From Nitrososphaerales archaeon TH526 (GTDB taxonomy: Archaea > Thermoproteota > Nitrososphaeria > Nitrososphaerales > Nitrososphaeraceae), in NCBI GenBank assembly GCA_014523665.1, contig JAATVR010000757.1:1-7829 (forward strand): 7,829 nucleotides of DNA. The letters are read 5' to 3'. Both the position numbers and the translations under genes were made by a program. A model generated the notes under the pieces. That model was not told where the DNA came from and ran no database searches. It saw only the letters and a list, made by a program, of their open reading frames with translations. The stretch's first letter is position 1. The number at the start of each line of letters is the position of its first letter. This document shows, piece by piece, positions 1 to 6,498 of the stretch.

Positions 1-153
1 GCCTGAACCACAGCCTGAACCAATGCCCGAACCTGAACCAATGCCCGAACCTGAACCAATGCCAGAGCCTGAACCAATGCCAGAGCCTCAGCCTGAACCA
101 CAGCCTGAACCAATGCCCGAACCTGAACCAATGCCCGAACCTGAACCAATGCC
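1..153. repeat. Tandem 18-bp repeat array with a 90-bp higher-order period
   Basis: The basic unit is about 18 bp (cctgaaccaatgcccgaa) and encodes PEPMPE. Bases 1-63 are identical to bases 91-153, so a 90-bp block (30 residues) has been duplicated on top of the 18-bp array. All units are multiples of three and keep the frame. The array breaks off at the left edge, so its full length is unknown. Confidence 0.9.
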
Positions 154-202
154 GGAGTCAATGACGGAACCCTTGCATGAACTTGAAGCGTTAATGAACT
201 AA
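1..202 (+). CDS. C-terminal end of a Pro-Glu-Met repeat protein (5' end outside window)
   Basis: The frame is open from base 2 to a TAA at 200-202 and codes 66 residues with no start, so this is only the tail of a longer gene. About 50 residues are a regular PEPMPE-type hexapeptide repeat with occasional PEPQPE variants. A short non-repeat end follows ([14 protein letters not shown]). The tail is rich in proline and acidic residues, with no hydrophobic segment, cysteine or known motif, so it should be extended, negatively charged and disordered. Such tails are known as spacers or stalks in surface and secreted proteins, but the catalytic or anchoring part, if any, is not visible here. I do not recognise the gene. 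The perfect periodicity, uninterrupted frame and clean stop make real coding likely. The next stretch, 203-294, holds nothing I can identify. Confidence 0.75.
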   Translation, partial: PEPQPEPMPEPEPMPEPEPMPEPEPMPEPQPEPQPEPMPEPEPMPEPEPMPESMTEPLHELEALMN

Positions 203-294
203 ATTCATTAATTTATCAGGCGACATATATTTCCAAGAATAGAATGGGTTTGGCTAAATTCTGCGATTATTCTTACGGTGGCAATTTTCTTGAA

Positions 295-917
295 CTATTT
301 GTCACTCCAGTTAAAATTCTTGACATGGTTTCCTATTATGCGAATTGTATGTTCTTCTACTAGAGAATACAATTCAAAGTCAGAGATTTTCTTTTTTGCT
401 CCAGTATATCGGCCTGGCAATACCAATTTTACGGCACTCATAATCTCATCAATTTGTTACTTATTGGCAGGAACAAATATCCTTACCCTTATACCACGTT
501 CCAATACTTCTCAGAACAAATGCATTGTGACGCTACGGACTTGGCGACGAAATCCGGTGAAAGAAGGATACATTCTTAATACCTCATCTCTTGCTCCTTT
601 TAGATATTTAAGCTCGTTACTCGACAGAATACTTTGAACTAATTTATCTTCTTCCATCTTTTCTATAGTTACTGCAATTTTCTTGTCTGAAATTGATCGG
701 CTGCAAATTCTGGACATGTTTTACTTCAATCCCATAATCTAAATATAGCTTGACAAGGTTCAGATTCTGATCTTCTATGGAGGTAATATACTTGATGCCC
801 TTATGTTCTCCTCATTTTGCTTTTCTAATAGCTTTTGTTTTCGAAGAAATGATTATGACTATACTGTTTAATGCCTTGAAACACTGCCTTGATCGCCGTG
901 AGTCCTGTCGATTCCTT
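295..917 (-). pseudogene. Decayed PLD-like sensor/regulator module of thaumarchaeal type
   Basis: Read on the minus strand, conserved protein pieces follow one another in the right order but in different frames. At 825-917 there is ESTGLTAIKAVFQGIKQY. At 644-811 there is GIKYITSIEDQNLNLVK followed by LYLDYGIEVKHVQNLQPINF. After a frame change near 690 the frame 511-717 gives ISDKKIAVTIEKMEEDKLVQ and then ARDEVLRMYPSFTGFRRQVR. After in-frame stops at 511-513 and 457-459 come EVLERGIRVRIFVPANK and QIDEIMSAVKLVLPG. The patterns 'A-x-x-E-V-L-x-M-x-P/S' and 'E-R-G-I-R-V-R-I-x-V-P' are those of PLD-like ligand-sensing modules (as in TrmB-type regulators and the many Nitrososphaeria multi-sensor histidine kinases). 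Family recognition is from memory. No kinase part is visible. At least two stops and one frameshift make it non-functional. The plus-strand frame over 278-637 is its shadow. Confidence 0.7.
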
Positions 918-934
918 CTATAGCTCACGGTGAT
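892..934. repeat. Strong inverted repeat (11-bp stem, 21-nt loop)
   Basis: The left arm atcgccgtgag (892-902) pairs with the right arm ctcacggtgat (924-934) over 11 positions, with one G-T wobble. The loop is 21 nt. It lies at the N-terminal edge of the decayed sensor module, across the codons for ESTGLTAI. No T-run follows on either strand, so it does not look like a standard terminator. Confidence 0.7.
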
Positions 935-983
935 TTATTCTAATAGGAACAGCTTAGAAATAATATCTGCACTAGTCAAAGAT

Positions 984-1520
984 TCAGCTGTTTATCTTGC
1001 AAAGATTAGACAGTAGTACCAGCTGAAACCAATTATCTTTGAGGATTACTTTACCTTGATAAATTTGGTCATCACTTAGCCCTATCAATGCCGAGAGCTT
1101 ATTCTGATACACTAAAAATTATTACATGAAAGCTAGGTCCATATTCACGTAAAAAAGTCTCTCTCTTGCACCAGCTGCGTTATTGATTATCTCGTGACAT
1201 CGAAGTATGTTTTCGTCCTTGGTTGCTAATTCTGAGTTGTTAAATTATGGAAACGAGGGACGGAAGGAATATCCAGGGGACCACCCAGTGTTTCAAATGA
1301 ATTGAGCATAGGTCAGATAATATTAGGATGCTTGAGACGTTTTCCCAATTCCATCTATTGGCAGACCAACACTACCACGGGATTTAGAGGCATAGAAAAA
1401 GGAAATAAATCTAAATTCATTCCTTCTCCAGTCCGAACAGTCTAAGCTTAAGATCTTGAAATGCAACTTATTCCCGCTCCCCCAAATATACTTCAAGTAT
1501 ACTTCAAATCCCTGATTCAT
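984..1520 (-). pseudogene. Unidentified protein gene broken into several frames
   Basis: Four minus-strand pieces with protein-like composition line up in order. (1) An ATG frame from 1520 to 1323 has 65 residues, contains ASKSRGSVGLPIDGIGK and has a possible ribosome site (aggt) just before the ATG. (2) MELGKRLKHPNII and, after a TGA, MLNSFETLGGPLDIPSVPRF lie in another frame (1354 to 1226). (3) A 40-residue piece at 1122-1244 includes DENILRCHEIINNAAGARER and then LFYVNMDLAFM. (4) A 44-residue piece at 984-1118 includes YQNKLSALIGLSDDQIYQGK. Each piece begins about where the previous one ends, as expected when indels have accumulated in one gene. A further scrap, TAESLTSADIISKLFLLE, runs on toward the sensor remnant, so this could be the front of the same gene. 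I do not recognise the family. The first piece alone could be a small intact gene. Confidence 0.4.
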
Positions 1521-1577
1521 TTTACCTGTGTCCGTAATTTGGAAGTTGTATTTAATTAATAATGTACGTACAATTAT

Positions 1578-1595
1578 GAATATACAATATACAAT
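1578..1595 (-). promoter_or_regulatory. Possible TATA-type promoter for the broken gene at 984-1520
   Basis: On the minus strand this reads attgtatattgtatattc, an A/T-rich direct repeat 58-75 bp before the ATG at 1520. It would fit an archaeal TATA box if the transcript had a leader of about 30 nt. The surroundings are AT-rich everywhere, so the call is weak. Confidence 0.2.
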
Positions 1596-2407
1596 AAGGT
1601 TTTGAAAGGTTTTTATCTTTTAGCTGATCAATGTTGTATACCTAGTCAGGTTAGGGATACATTCGAGCGATAAGTTCATCGATGGTGTATTTGATGGACG
1701 AAAACTCAAGAGAGGTTATTTCTTGTCCCCGCACTGATTCCCTGGCTAGACTAGCCAGTCACTTAGGCTATGAAGCAGTGTACGTGCGCACGGATTTTAC
1801 TCAGTGTCTGGAAACAAGAATATGAAAAAATGCATTGCCAACCTATAGACGTCACGTAAATTACTTGGCCTAATAACTTCAGGTTAGTAAACTCCCTTGC
1901 AAGATTAGCGAAGCTTCCTAATCCACCATTAGATTACGAATCAGTAGGCTAGGCAATCTTGATTTCCAGTATTGCCTTCCCAAAGAAAGGACTTGATATT
2001 ATTTGGGATGTAGAATGGTAGTGCTAATCCACAGATTCGCCTGCAAGGAGATAGCTTGAGCAGTCTTATGTGCGTAATTTTATTCATGCTACATGGAGAA
2101 GCTACACTACCATTAGATCATTTTGATCCGATATTGCCTTCATCTATTATTTACCCGATAGCATATATCGCGTTATACTCATAGTTTCAGTGTCAGGCGC
2201 GGTCGACGCTCCTCTACTCTTATTCCATGGGTTTAGGAACGTAGATGCTTCAGATGGCACAATTCTAGCAGATAACTAGATTCTCTTTTCTTCGATATTA
2301 TTGGACAAAGACCAAAAGGCTTGCAATCGGACTATTTCTTGCTTCAACTGAGCTTTATTTGTCTAAATCAATATTACGGTACGAACGATGCAAAATAATG
2401 ATACTAG
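1596..2407. other. Long stretch without a recognisable gene
   Basis: No frame here codes a protein I recognise. The most protein-like short frames are: plus 1682-1825 (47 residues from ATG, including DSLARLASHLGYEAVYVRTD); plus 2068-2184 (38 residues from ATG, including HGEATLPLDHFDPILPSS, with the frame open upstream to a stop near 2010); and a minus ATG frame of 48 residues over roughly 1940-2087 that overlaps the previous one and starts MNKITHIRLL. A plus frame near 2127-2277 contains VSGAVDAPLLLFHGFRN. Frames on both strands are about equally protein-like, so none is supported as a gene. The stretch could be long-decayed coding DNA or plain intergenic sequence. Confidence 0.5.
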
Positions 2408-2772
2408 GACTATGTTATTTGGGCCTTGGGGAATGATTTAAGCATATGTAATCTTGGATTACTATTGATCACTCAATCTATTAATCCTACGATTGACACT
2501 CTGTTTAGCATTGAGCTATCTAAACAGATGACAATATCTAGGTTATCGGTTCTCGGATTTGAGGGATCCTAGCTCTTTCTTTCGAAAGGACTGAAAATAA
2601 TTGGTAAAAGTCATTTCTGTTATAGTTGCTCGAGGAGAATCGGTAAGTACTTTTGAAGTAATTGCAACGGTAGCGATCGGGACATATATCATAAGCAGGT
2701 GATAGATAAGTGGTATGTACTATATTCTCTTTGGAAATCCTTCCCCCTATAAAGAAAATAGATGTCAAGGTC
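2408..2772 (+). other. Two adjacent short plus-strand frames, possible membrane-protein remnant
   Basis: A plus frame opens after a stop at 2405-2407, has a TTG at 2426 and ends at TAG 2570-2572 (48 residues from TTG, including LGLLLITQSINPTIDTLFSI). Shortly after, a TTG frame at 2601-2702 codes 33 residues ending in a hydrophobic stretch (VSTFEVIATVAIGTYIISR), possibly one membrane helix. They could be pieces of one broken membrane protein. The minus strand is open over 2538-2768 (76 residues, starting MTSIFFIGGRISKEN) with no motif and unusual Tyr/Ser/Arg-rich composition, which looks less like a gene. No family is recognised for any of them. Confidence 0.25.
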
Positions 2773-2939
2773 TCACTCTTGCCTTATAATATTGAAGATA
2801 AAATTCAGACTCTTATATATCTGATATTTCTTCGGCTAGATAATAAATGGCCGATAATCAGATAAACGAGACAATATAAACATTCAACTAATAGTGAAAA
2901 ATAGGTACAGTATCCTAAGGCTGGATGGATCAACTTTTG

Positions 2940-3035
2940 GTCGTGAGACAGTTGTGCCAGCCGCTGTAGTTTAGAACACTATCAAGAGTTGTTCATGTAC
3001 CAGAAGATGTACTCGCGACAACTATCTGACACGAC
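2940..3035. repeat. Imperfect inverted repeat with 62-nt loop
   Basis: The left arm gtcgtgagacagttgt (2940-2955) matches the reverse complement of acaactatctgacacgac (3018-3035), with one 2-nt gap and one mismatch. It lies in a gene-free stretch. It could be a footprint of a small mobile element, a structured RNA or chance. No flanking target duplication was seen. Confidence 0.4.
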
Positions 3036-3122
3036 AGATATCCTTGGCCTCTCTTCTAATTTGTCTTTCAGCATCACATAGATTTCTCACCCTTTAACAG
3101 GAATTATGGTGGCTAAATGCAC

Positions 3123-3149
3123 TTGCGGGATCAGGCATATGCCTCGCAA
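3123..3149. repeat. Perfect 12-bp palindrome within a longer imperfect hairpin
   Basis: The sequence aggcatatgcct (3133-3144) is its own reverse complement. Outside it, ttgcg (3123-3127) pairs with cgcaa (3145-3149) if five bases (ggatc) bulge out on the left. A dimeric regulator site is possible, but no gene start nearby would be its target. Confidence 0.4.
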
Positions 3150-3361
3150 AAGCCCCCCCCACAGTAAGTTAGCAATCAGTAATTTCGCATTCCTATAAAA
3201 AATTATTGGATGGGACTCACCCTTTGCAGGTAAGGTTGTTTCCTATACGAGCCAGAACCCGTGCCCCATCAGTGGATTTCTTTCCAGTTTTAAAGGAAGT
3301 TTCCCGATCTTCAACAGAACTTCCTGAACTAACGCAGTATTAGGTTCTGGTTATGTCTGTT

Positions 3362-3583
3362 TCATTGTACTTTTGGTACAGCAATGGGAATTGGTGCATA
3401 ACGCATATATAAAATATTAGGTCGGTAACAGAAACTCTCTTTTGTAAGAATATACTGACACCCCCACCATCTCAAAATACGTGGCCTATTTATATCTCCA
3501 TTGATTATTAATTTATAGCGTTTGAGGGGTGACACGACCTGTATACGTTTTCTCACTGTAAATTTATTAGATAAGGAGATCAT
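3362..3583 (-). other. Doubtful 73-residue open frame, minus strand
   Basis: An ATG frame starts at 3583 and runs to 3362. It is basic and aromatic (VVSPLKRYKLIINGDINRPR, later RWWGCQYILTKES). No motif, signal peptide or membrane helix is visible, and there is no clear ribosome site. The plus strand in the same place also has a partly open frame (HLKIRGLFISPLIINL, then after one TAG RFLTVNLLDKEIMLYGL). I cannot tell which strand, if either, was coding. Confidence 0.2.
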
Positions 3584-3902
3584 GCTCTATGGCTTATGAC
3601 TTGAAGCTGATTAATATTTAGTTTAAATTAGCTACATTAAATCCAATTCAATTTTTAATTTGCTCATTTTGTTACCAATACAGGGCAGCGCATATTCCTT
3701 ATTACCTCTTGTGCCACATTTATTCAGCCAAAAAACTGACGTCTTAAAGTGACAAACTGAAATTTAGTCATTCAGCAAATGAATGGTCGATATTCCATGT
3801 CGACGTCTATGCAACACGACAACCTCGACTTGTATTCTTGAAGCCCGAATATCCATCAGATAATTAATAATGGAGTAGAGTCAACGATAGATAAGCAGAA
3901 TA
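3584..3902. other. Intergenic stretch before the methyltransferase
   Basis: Only very short frames are present, the best being a minus ATG frame of 30 residues starting MDIRASRIQVEVVV. The sequence is AT-rich. The part closest to the downstream gene contains ttaataat at 3864-3871, about 35 bp before the TTG at 3903, a position where an archaeal TATA box for a leaderless or short-leader transcript could sit. Nothing else is recognised. Confidence 0.5.
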
Positions 3903-4802
3903 TTGGGTTACAAAAATAAGGGTTCCTGGGATGCACGTACGTATGATCAGGTTTCACATTTAGTTCAGTATAGATGGGGCAGAAAGGTGCTTGAATGGAG
4001 AAAATGGCTTGGAAATGAAATTGTTATGGATGCAGGATGTGGATCAGGAATACTGACCAAAGAATTGGCAAAAAAAGTTCCAAGAGGGAAGGTCTATGCT
4101 GTTGATATTGATTCAAATATGATAGAACAGGCAAAAAATAATCTTCGATTCTTTGATAATGTCGAAATAGTTCAAACTAGTTTCACTGATATGAAACTTC
4201 CGAGAAAGTTGGATGTCATTTTTTCTAATTCTGCGCTCCATTGGGTTCAAGATCACAGAAAGACATTTCAAAACTTTTGGGAAATGCTAAAGCCAACGAA
4301 TTGTAATAAAGAGGAGAGTACCCTTATCAGAAAGAAAAACAAAGTCTCGAGCAATACCACTACCCCTAGTCATAGTAGTGGCAGCCAATTGTTAATTCAG
4401 TGTGGAGGTTTTGGAAATCTCCGACAAATCATAAATCTGTTAGAACGAATAAAGTATCTAGATCAATTCAAGGAATACTTTATTGATTGGAAACAGCCAT
4501 GGTATTTTGCCAAACCTCATGACACTATTAAGTTACTTAAAGAAATAGGGTACGTAAATACGACCGTATACACAAATACCGATTGTGTGATTCTCCCAAA
4601 TCGCGATACATATTCCAAATTTATAAAAACAGTGGTGATGAAATCCTATCTGGAACGTCTGTCAGGTGACAATCATGGTGACAAATTAAAGGCTCTATTT
4701 CTTGAGTTGTTTTTAGATGAAATTGAAAAATGTAGTAACAAATCGAAGGTAGGGTGGTTCTTAGATTTTGTCAGATTAAATATCGTTGGTCACGGGACAT
4801 AA
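3903..4802 (+). CDS. SAM-dependent methyltransferase, trans-aconitate methyltransferase-like, with an insertion
   Basis: This is a class I Rossmann-fold methyltransferase of 299 residues, probably cytosolic. Motif I is VMDAGCGSG (residues 41-49), the glycine-rich SAM loop. VYAVDIDSNMIEQA (64-77) carries the acidic residue expected to bind the SAM ribose. D96 in SFTDMKLP is the usual adenine-side acidic residue. LDVIFSNSALHWVQDH (103-118) is the typical post-motif segment of the Tam/biotin-synthesis BioC-like group, and QLLIQCGGFGNL (162-173) is strand 5. The C-terminal part (about 176-299) is helical and would form the substrate cap. Relatives run to about 250-270 residues. The excess is largely a 25-28-residue Ser/Thr/Lys/Asn-rich insertion after LKP (about 132-160), where relatives have LKPGG. 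The start is TTG. An in-frame stop at 3888-3890 leaves no upstream ATG, and the next ATG would remove half of motif I. The substrate cannot be told from sequence. It stands alone, with gene-poor flanks. Confidence 0.9.
   Translation: MGYKNKGSWDARTYDQVSHLVQYRWGRKVLEWRKWLGNEIVMDAGCGSGILTKELAKKVPRGKVYAVDIDSNMIEQAKNNLRFFDNVEIVQTSFTDMKLPRKLDVIFSNSALHWVQDHRKTFQNFWEMLKPTNCNKEESTLIRKKNKVSSNTTTPSHSSGSQLLIQCGGFGNLRQIINLLERIKYLDQFKEYFIDWKQPWYFAKPHDTIKLLKEIGYVNTTVYTNTDCVILPNRDTYSKFIKTVVMKSYLERLSGDNHGDKLKALFLELFLDEIEKCSNKSKVGWFLDFVRLNIVGHGT
4357..4381. repeat. Inverted repeat inside the methyltransferase insertion
   Basis: ccactac (4357-4363) pairs perfectly with gtagtgg (4375-4381) across an 11-nt loop. 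It falls entirely within the stretch coding the extra Ser/Thr-rich residues (about 4296-4382), near the end of the insertion. Confidence 0.6.
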
Positions 4803-5321
4803 CCTTAATCTTACTGTTGAAGTTTTAAATAGTCTCACCAGATCGGAATATCCACTAAAAATAATGGGCCTGTGAAGTCAGGATAGCTTTAGAATGGTTC
4901 TCGTACTATTCTATTTATAATATCATTAATATTAGATCTCCCCTTCCGTAGCATAAGATTCTGACCTTCCATCCTTGAAATGTTCAGTACAAGATGAAAT
5001 AGGTTTCGATAAACAGAAGGCATCAATCCAAAAATATGCCATTTTGTTGGCAGGCAGAGCATGCAAGCATAGCTATTCTCTTTGTTATAAACTAAGGGTA
5101 GACTAGAAGATACTTACTAGCACTTCTCAGCTCGAAGCAACTACAGTAAAATAAAATGCTCGTTGCGATCACAACCAAAAATGCAAAGGAAGTAAGCGAT
5201 TTTCTCAGGTCTCTCTACATTGAATATGTTGGCTTCCACTAGGCTAGGCCAGGCTCGCAGGCATCTAGACTGGGGGAGAGACTGCTCGCACATTCATATA
5301 TCATAAATTGCCATGAAGGCC
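4803..5321. other. Intergenic stretch between converging methyltransferase and zinc-finger genes
   Basis: There is no gene I can support. A short plus ATG frame at 5156-5242 codes 28 residues (MLVAITTKNAKEVSDFLRSL, then YIEYVGFH) that read like the start of a real protein, but it stops at once, so it is at best a truncated remnant. A perfect 10-bp palindrome, gaaggccttc, is centred just outside, at 5315-5324. A small hairpin at 4891-4912 is listed separately. Confidence 0.45.
4891..4912 (+). terminator. Weak hairpin downstream of the methyltransferase
   Basis: agaatggt (4891-4898) pairs with actattct (4905-4912) with one G-T wobble and a 6-nt loop, followed by an A/T-rich stretch. It lies about 90 bp after the stop codon. 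Archaeal termination depends mainly on T-rich tracts, so a role as terminator is only a possibility. Confidence 0.2.
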
Positions 5322-5347
5322 TTCTCTTTGTATAATGCTAAAGAGAA
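5322..5347 (-). repeat. Hairpin spanning the zinc-finger gene's stop codon
   Basis: ttctcttt (5322-5329) pairs perfectly with aaagagaa (5340-5347) over a 10-nt loop. Read on the minus strand, the stem includes the last codons and the first part of the TAG. A self-complementary gaaggccttc (5315-5324) partly overlaps it. No T-run follows on the minus strand, so it may mark or protect the transcript end rather than terminate it. Chance is possible. Confidence 0.4.
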
Positions 5348-5643
5348 AGTCTGTGGACTTCCTCTCTTTCCTGCGGAGATCCGGTATTATACAAATCTAT
5401 ATGCTTAAATTTTTCCAGATGAATTAGCCTCTCTTGATTTGTTTCGAAGGATGAACCACAGACATAGCAGCCATACCCATGTGGTATCGTGGGACACTTG
5501 TTCTGATGTATATTAGGCCCATTGACATTATGATTACCTTTATTTCTTTTCATTATAAGACGAGTAATTAGCCCAAGCCCTTGGCCACTCACAACCTCAT
5601 GTATCAACATCTCAAGATACATAATAATATGAACAAAGCTCAT
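5338..5643 (-). CDS. Small C2H2 zinc-finger protein
   Basis: The 101-residue frame contains one clear C2H2 finger, GYGCYVCGSSFETNQERLIH followed by LEKFKH: C59-x2-C62-x12-H75-x5-H81, with the conserved Phe (F66) and Leu (L73) of the core. After the finger come HIDLYNTGSPQEREEVHRLS, a polar tail ending the protein. The part before the finger is basic and low in structure (MKRNKGNHNVNGPNIHQ). The first 30 residues (MSFVHIIMYLEMLIHEVVSG and on) are hydrophobic and unlike the rest. The true start may therefore be M31 (base 5553), giving a 71-residue protein of the size usual for archaeal single-finger proteins. Such proteins are thought to bind nucleic acids or protein partners in the cytosol, but the target is unknown. 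It converges with the methyltransferase gene at a distance and shares no operon. Confidence 0.7.
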   Translation of the reverse strand: MSFVHIIMYLEMLIHEVVSGQGLGLITRLIMKRNKGNHNVNGPNIHQNKCPTIPHGYGCYVCGSSFETNQERLIHLEKFKHIDLYNTGSPQEREEVHRLSL

Positions 5644-6034
5644 ATAAAAGCATATATCTTTAGCCAGACCCCATATTGTGGTGTTAAATATACATAATCT
5701 GCTCAGTATTATTGTAATCCATCGTGTGACATTTGGCTGCTTGTTGAAATAATCTTACGCTTTAAATTGTCCCCTTTATTCTCTGCCGGTGATTTCAAAT
5801 GACAAAGGGAGGTTGTATAACAAAAAACGCTTGAGAGTACAATGGAACTACTCGAAAAATCGAGAATCGTCCTCCTCCAACCATAAACTCCTCACGTTCT
5901 AGTTCCAAAACCTCGCTGTTCGAGAGCTACCTTCCATTTATGAATTCGAGATTTTCTCACTTGGCACGACATGTAGAATAGAAATTCATTTGATTTAAGG
6001 ACTCAAGATATTACCCGATTTATGTAACAAGACA
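5644..6034. other. Intergenic stretch between divergent zinc-finger and DUF6659 genes
   Basis: No supported gene is present. A minus stop-to-stop frame near 5725-5825 has protein-like content (LKSPAENKGDNLKRKIIS) but no start, and a plus frame near 5840-5980 is Ser/Arg/Pro-rich with no start codon before most of it. A small hairpin, ctcga-aaaa-tcgag, sits at 5851-5864. Promoters for the two flanking genes must lie at its ends. Confidence 0.5.
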
Positions 6035-6042
6035 TTTATTAG
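6035..6042 (+). promoter_or_regulatory. TATA-type box for the DUF6659 gene
   Basis: tttattag lies 28-35 bp before the ATG at 6070. That is the distance expected if transcription starts at or next to the start codon, as in the leaderless transcripts common in thaumarchaea. No ribosome site precedes the ATG, which agrees with this. Another A/T-rich run (tatataatataata, 6051-6064) is too close to serve as the box. Confidence 0.45.
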
Positions 6043-6069
6043 ATATTTCTTATATAATATAATACGACT

Positions 6070-6420
6070 ATGGATTTTGACACCCTATGCAAGGATATAC
6101 TTAAGCTAGACTCGAAGATCAGGTTCGCAGGTGTGTGTGATGATTCAGGTGGGATAAAGTATGGTGGGCAACGTGAAGGAGTCACAAATCTTTTGTCCCC
6201 AGAGGAAACTAAAAGATCGAATTTGCAGGCCATGGCCAGATGGGCTTTAAGGGGCTCTTTATCCTCAAAAATTGGTAAAGGGAAATACGCAATGTCAGAA
6301 TATAAGAAAATCAAACGGATAACATTTCCATTGGAACAAAACCATTTACTCTTAGTGACTACCGAGGTCGATGCAGATCATGATAAGATAATAAAAAATA
6401 TTCTTGCGAAGGTTAGATGA
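6070..6420 (+). CDS. DUF6659 family protein
   Basis: This intact 116-residue protein belongs, as far as I can recognise it, to the DUF6659 family, which is found in many copies in Nitrososphaeria and whose function is not known. The family-like pattern is complete: LKLDSKIRFAGVCDDSGG near the start (12-28), the glycine-rich turn GGQREGVTNLLSPEE (32-46), a middle helix with W58, KIGKGKYAMSEYKKIKRITF (67-86), and the closing strand and helix HLLLVTTEVDADHDKIIKNI (92-111). The layout of a helix, sheet strands and a C-terminal helix resembles small roadblock-type or profilin-like sensory folds, which is an inference. There is no signal peptide or membrane segment, so it should be cytosolic. The gene stands alone with its own TATA-like box. 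The minus-strand frame over 6039-6314 is a shadow of it. Confidence 0.85.
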   Translation: MDFDTLCKDILKLDSKIRFAGVCDDSGGIKYGGQREGVTNLLSPEETKRSNLQAMARWALRGSLSSKIGKGKYAMSEYKKIKRITFPLEQNHLLLVTTEVDADHDKIIKNILAKVR

Positions 6421-6498
6421 TGGAGATTTTTGGCTTGAGATTATTTTAACTAATTAAACACGTATTTGTATTATATGCCAGAAGTAATCCATAATTGA

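Larger units (their letters stand above)
2773..3361. other. Stretch without a recognisable gene, containing inverted repeats and a C8 run
   Basis: There is no long frame. A plus ATG frame at 3106-3198 codes 30 residues starting MVAKCTCGIRHM and contains a run of eight C (3153-3160). The minus strand over about 3217-3350 has overlapping frames with protein-like words (KTGKKSTDGARVLARIGNN in one, NTALVQEVLLKIGK in another), which could be a frameshifted remnant. I recognise none of them. The stretch also holds an imperfect inverted repeat (2940-3035) and a perfect 12-bp palindrome (3133-3144), listed separately. Confidence 0.45.

Noticed and set aside
1..153. Repeat array as a possible CRISPR or origin iteron set
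   Set aside because: The units are contiguous multiples of three in a continuous open frame with a clean stop, as expected for a coding repeat.
278..637. Plus-strand frame of 119 residues
   Set aside because: It lies opposite the minus-strand sensor remnant, whose conserved words explain the region. Its own content has no motif and odd composition.
1940..2087. Minus ATG frame of 48 residues starting MNKITHIRLL
   Set aside because: It has no ribosome site or motif and overlaps an equally protein-like plus frame, so neither can be preferred.
203..3902. Insertion sequence or integrated element in the gene-free stretch
   Set aside because: I found no transposase or integrase motif, no paired terminal repeats with target duplications and no tRNA-type attachment site.
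5156..5242. Plus ATG frame of 28 residues starting MLVAITTKNAKE
   Set aside because: Its composition is protein-like, but it is too short, without family match or clear promoter. It is kept only as a note in the intergenic entry.
6039..6314. Minus-strand frame of 91 residues
   Set aside because: It is antisense to the intact DUF6659 gene and has no motif.
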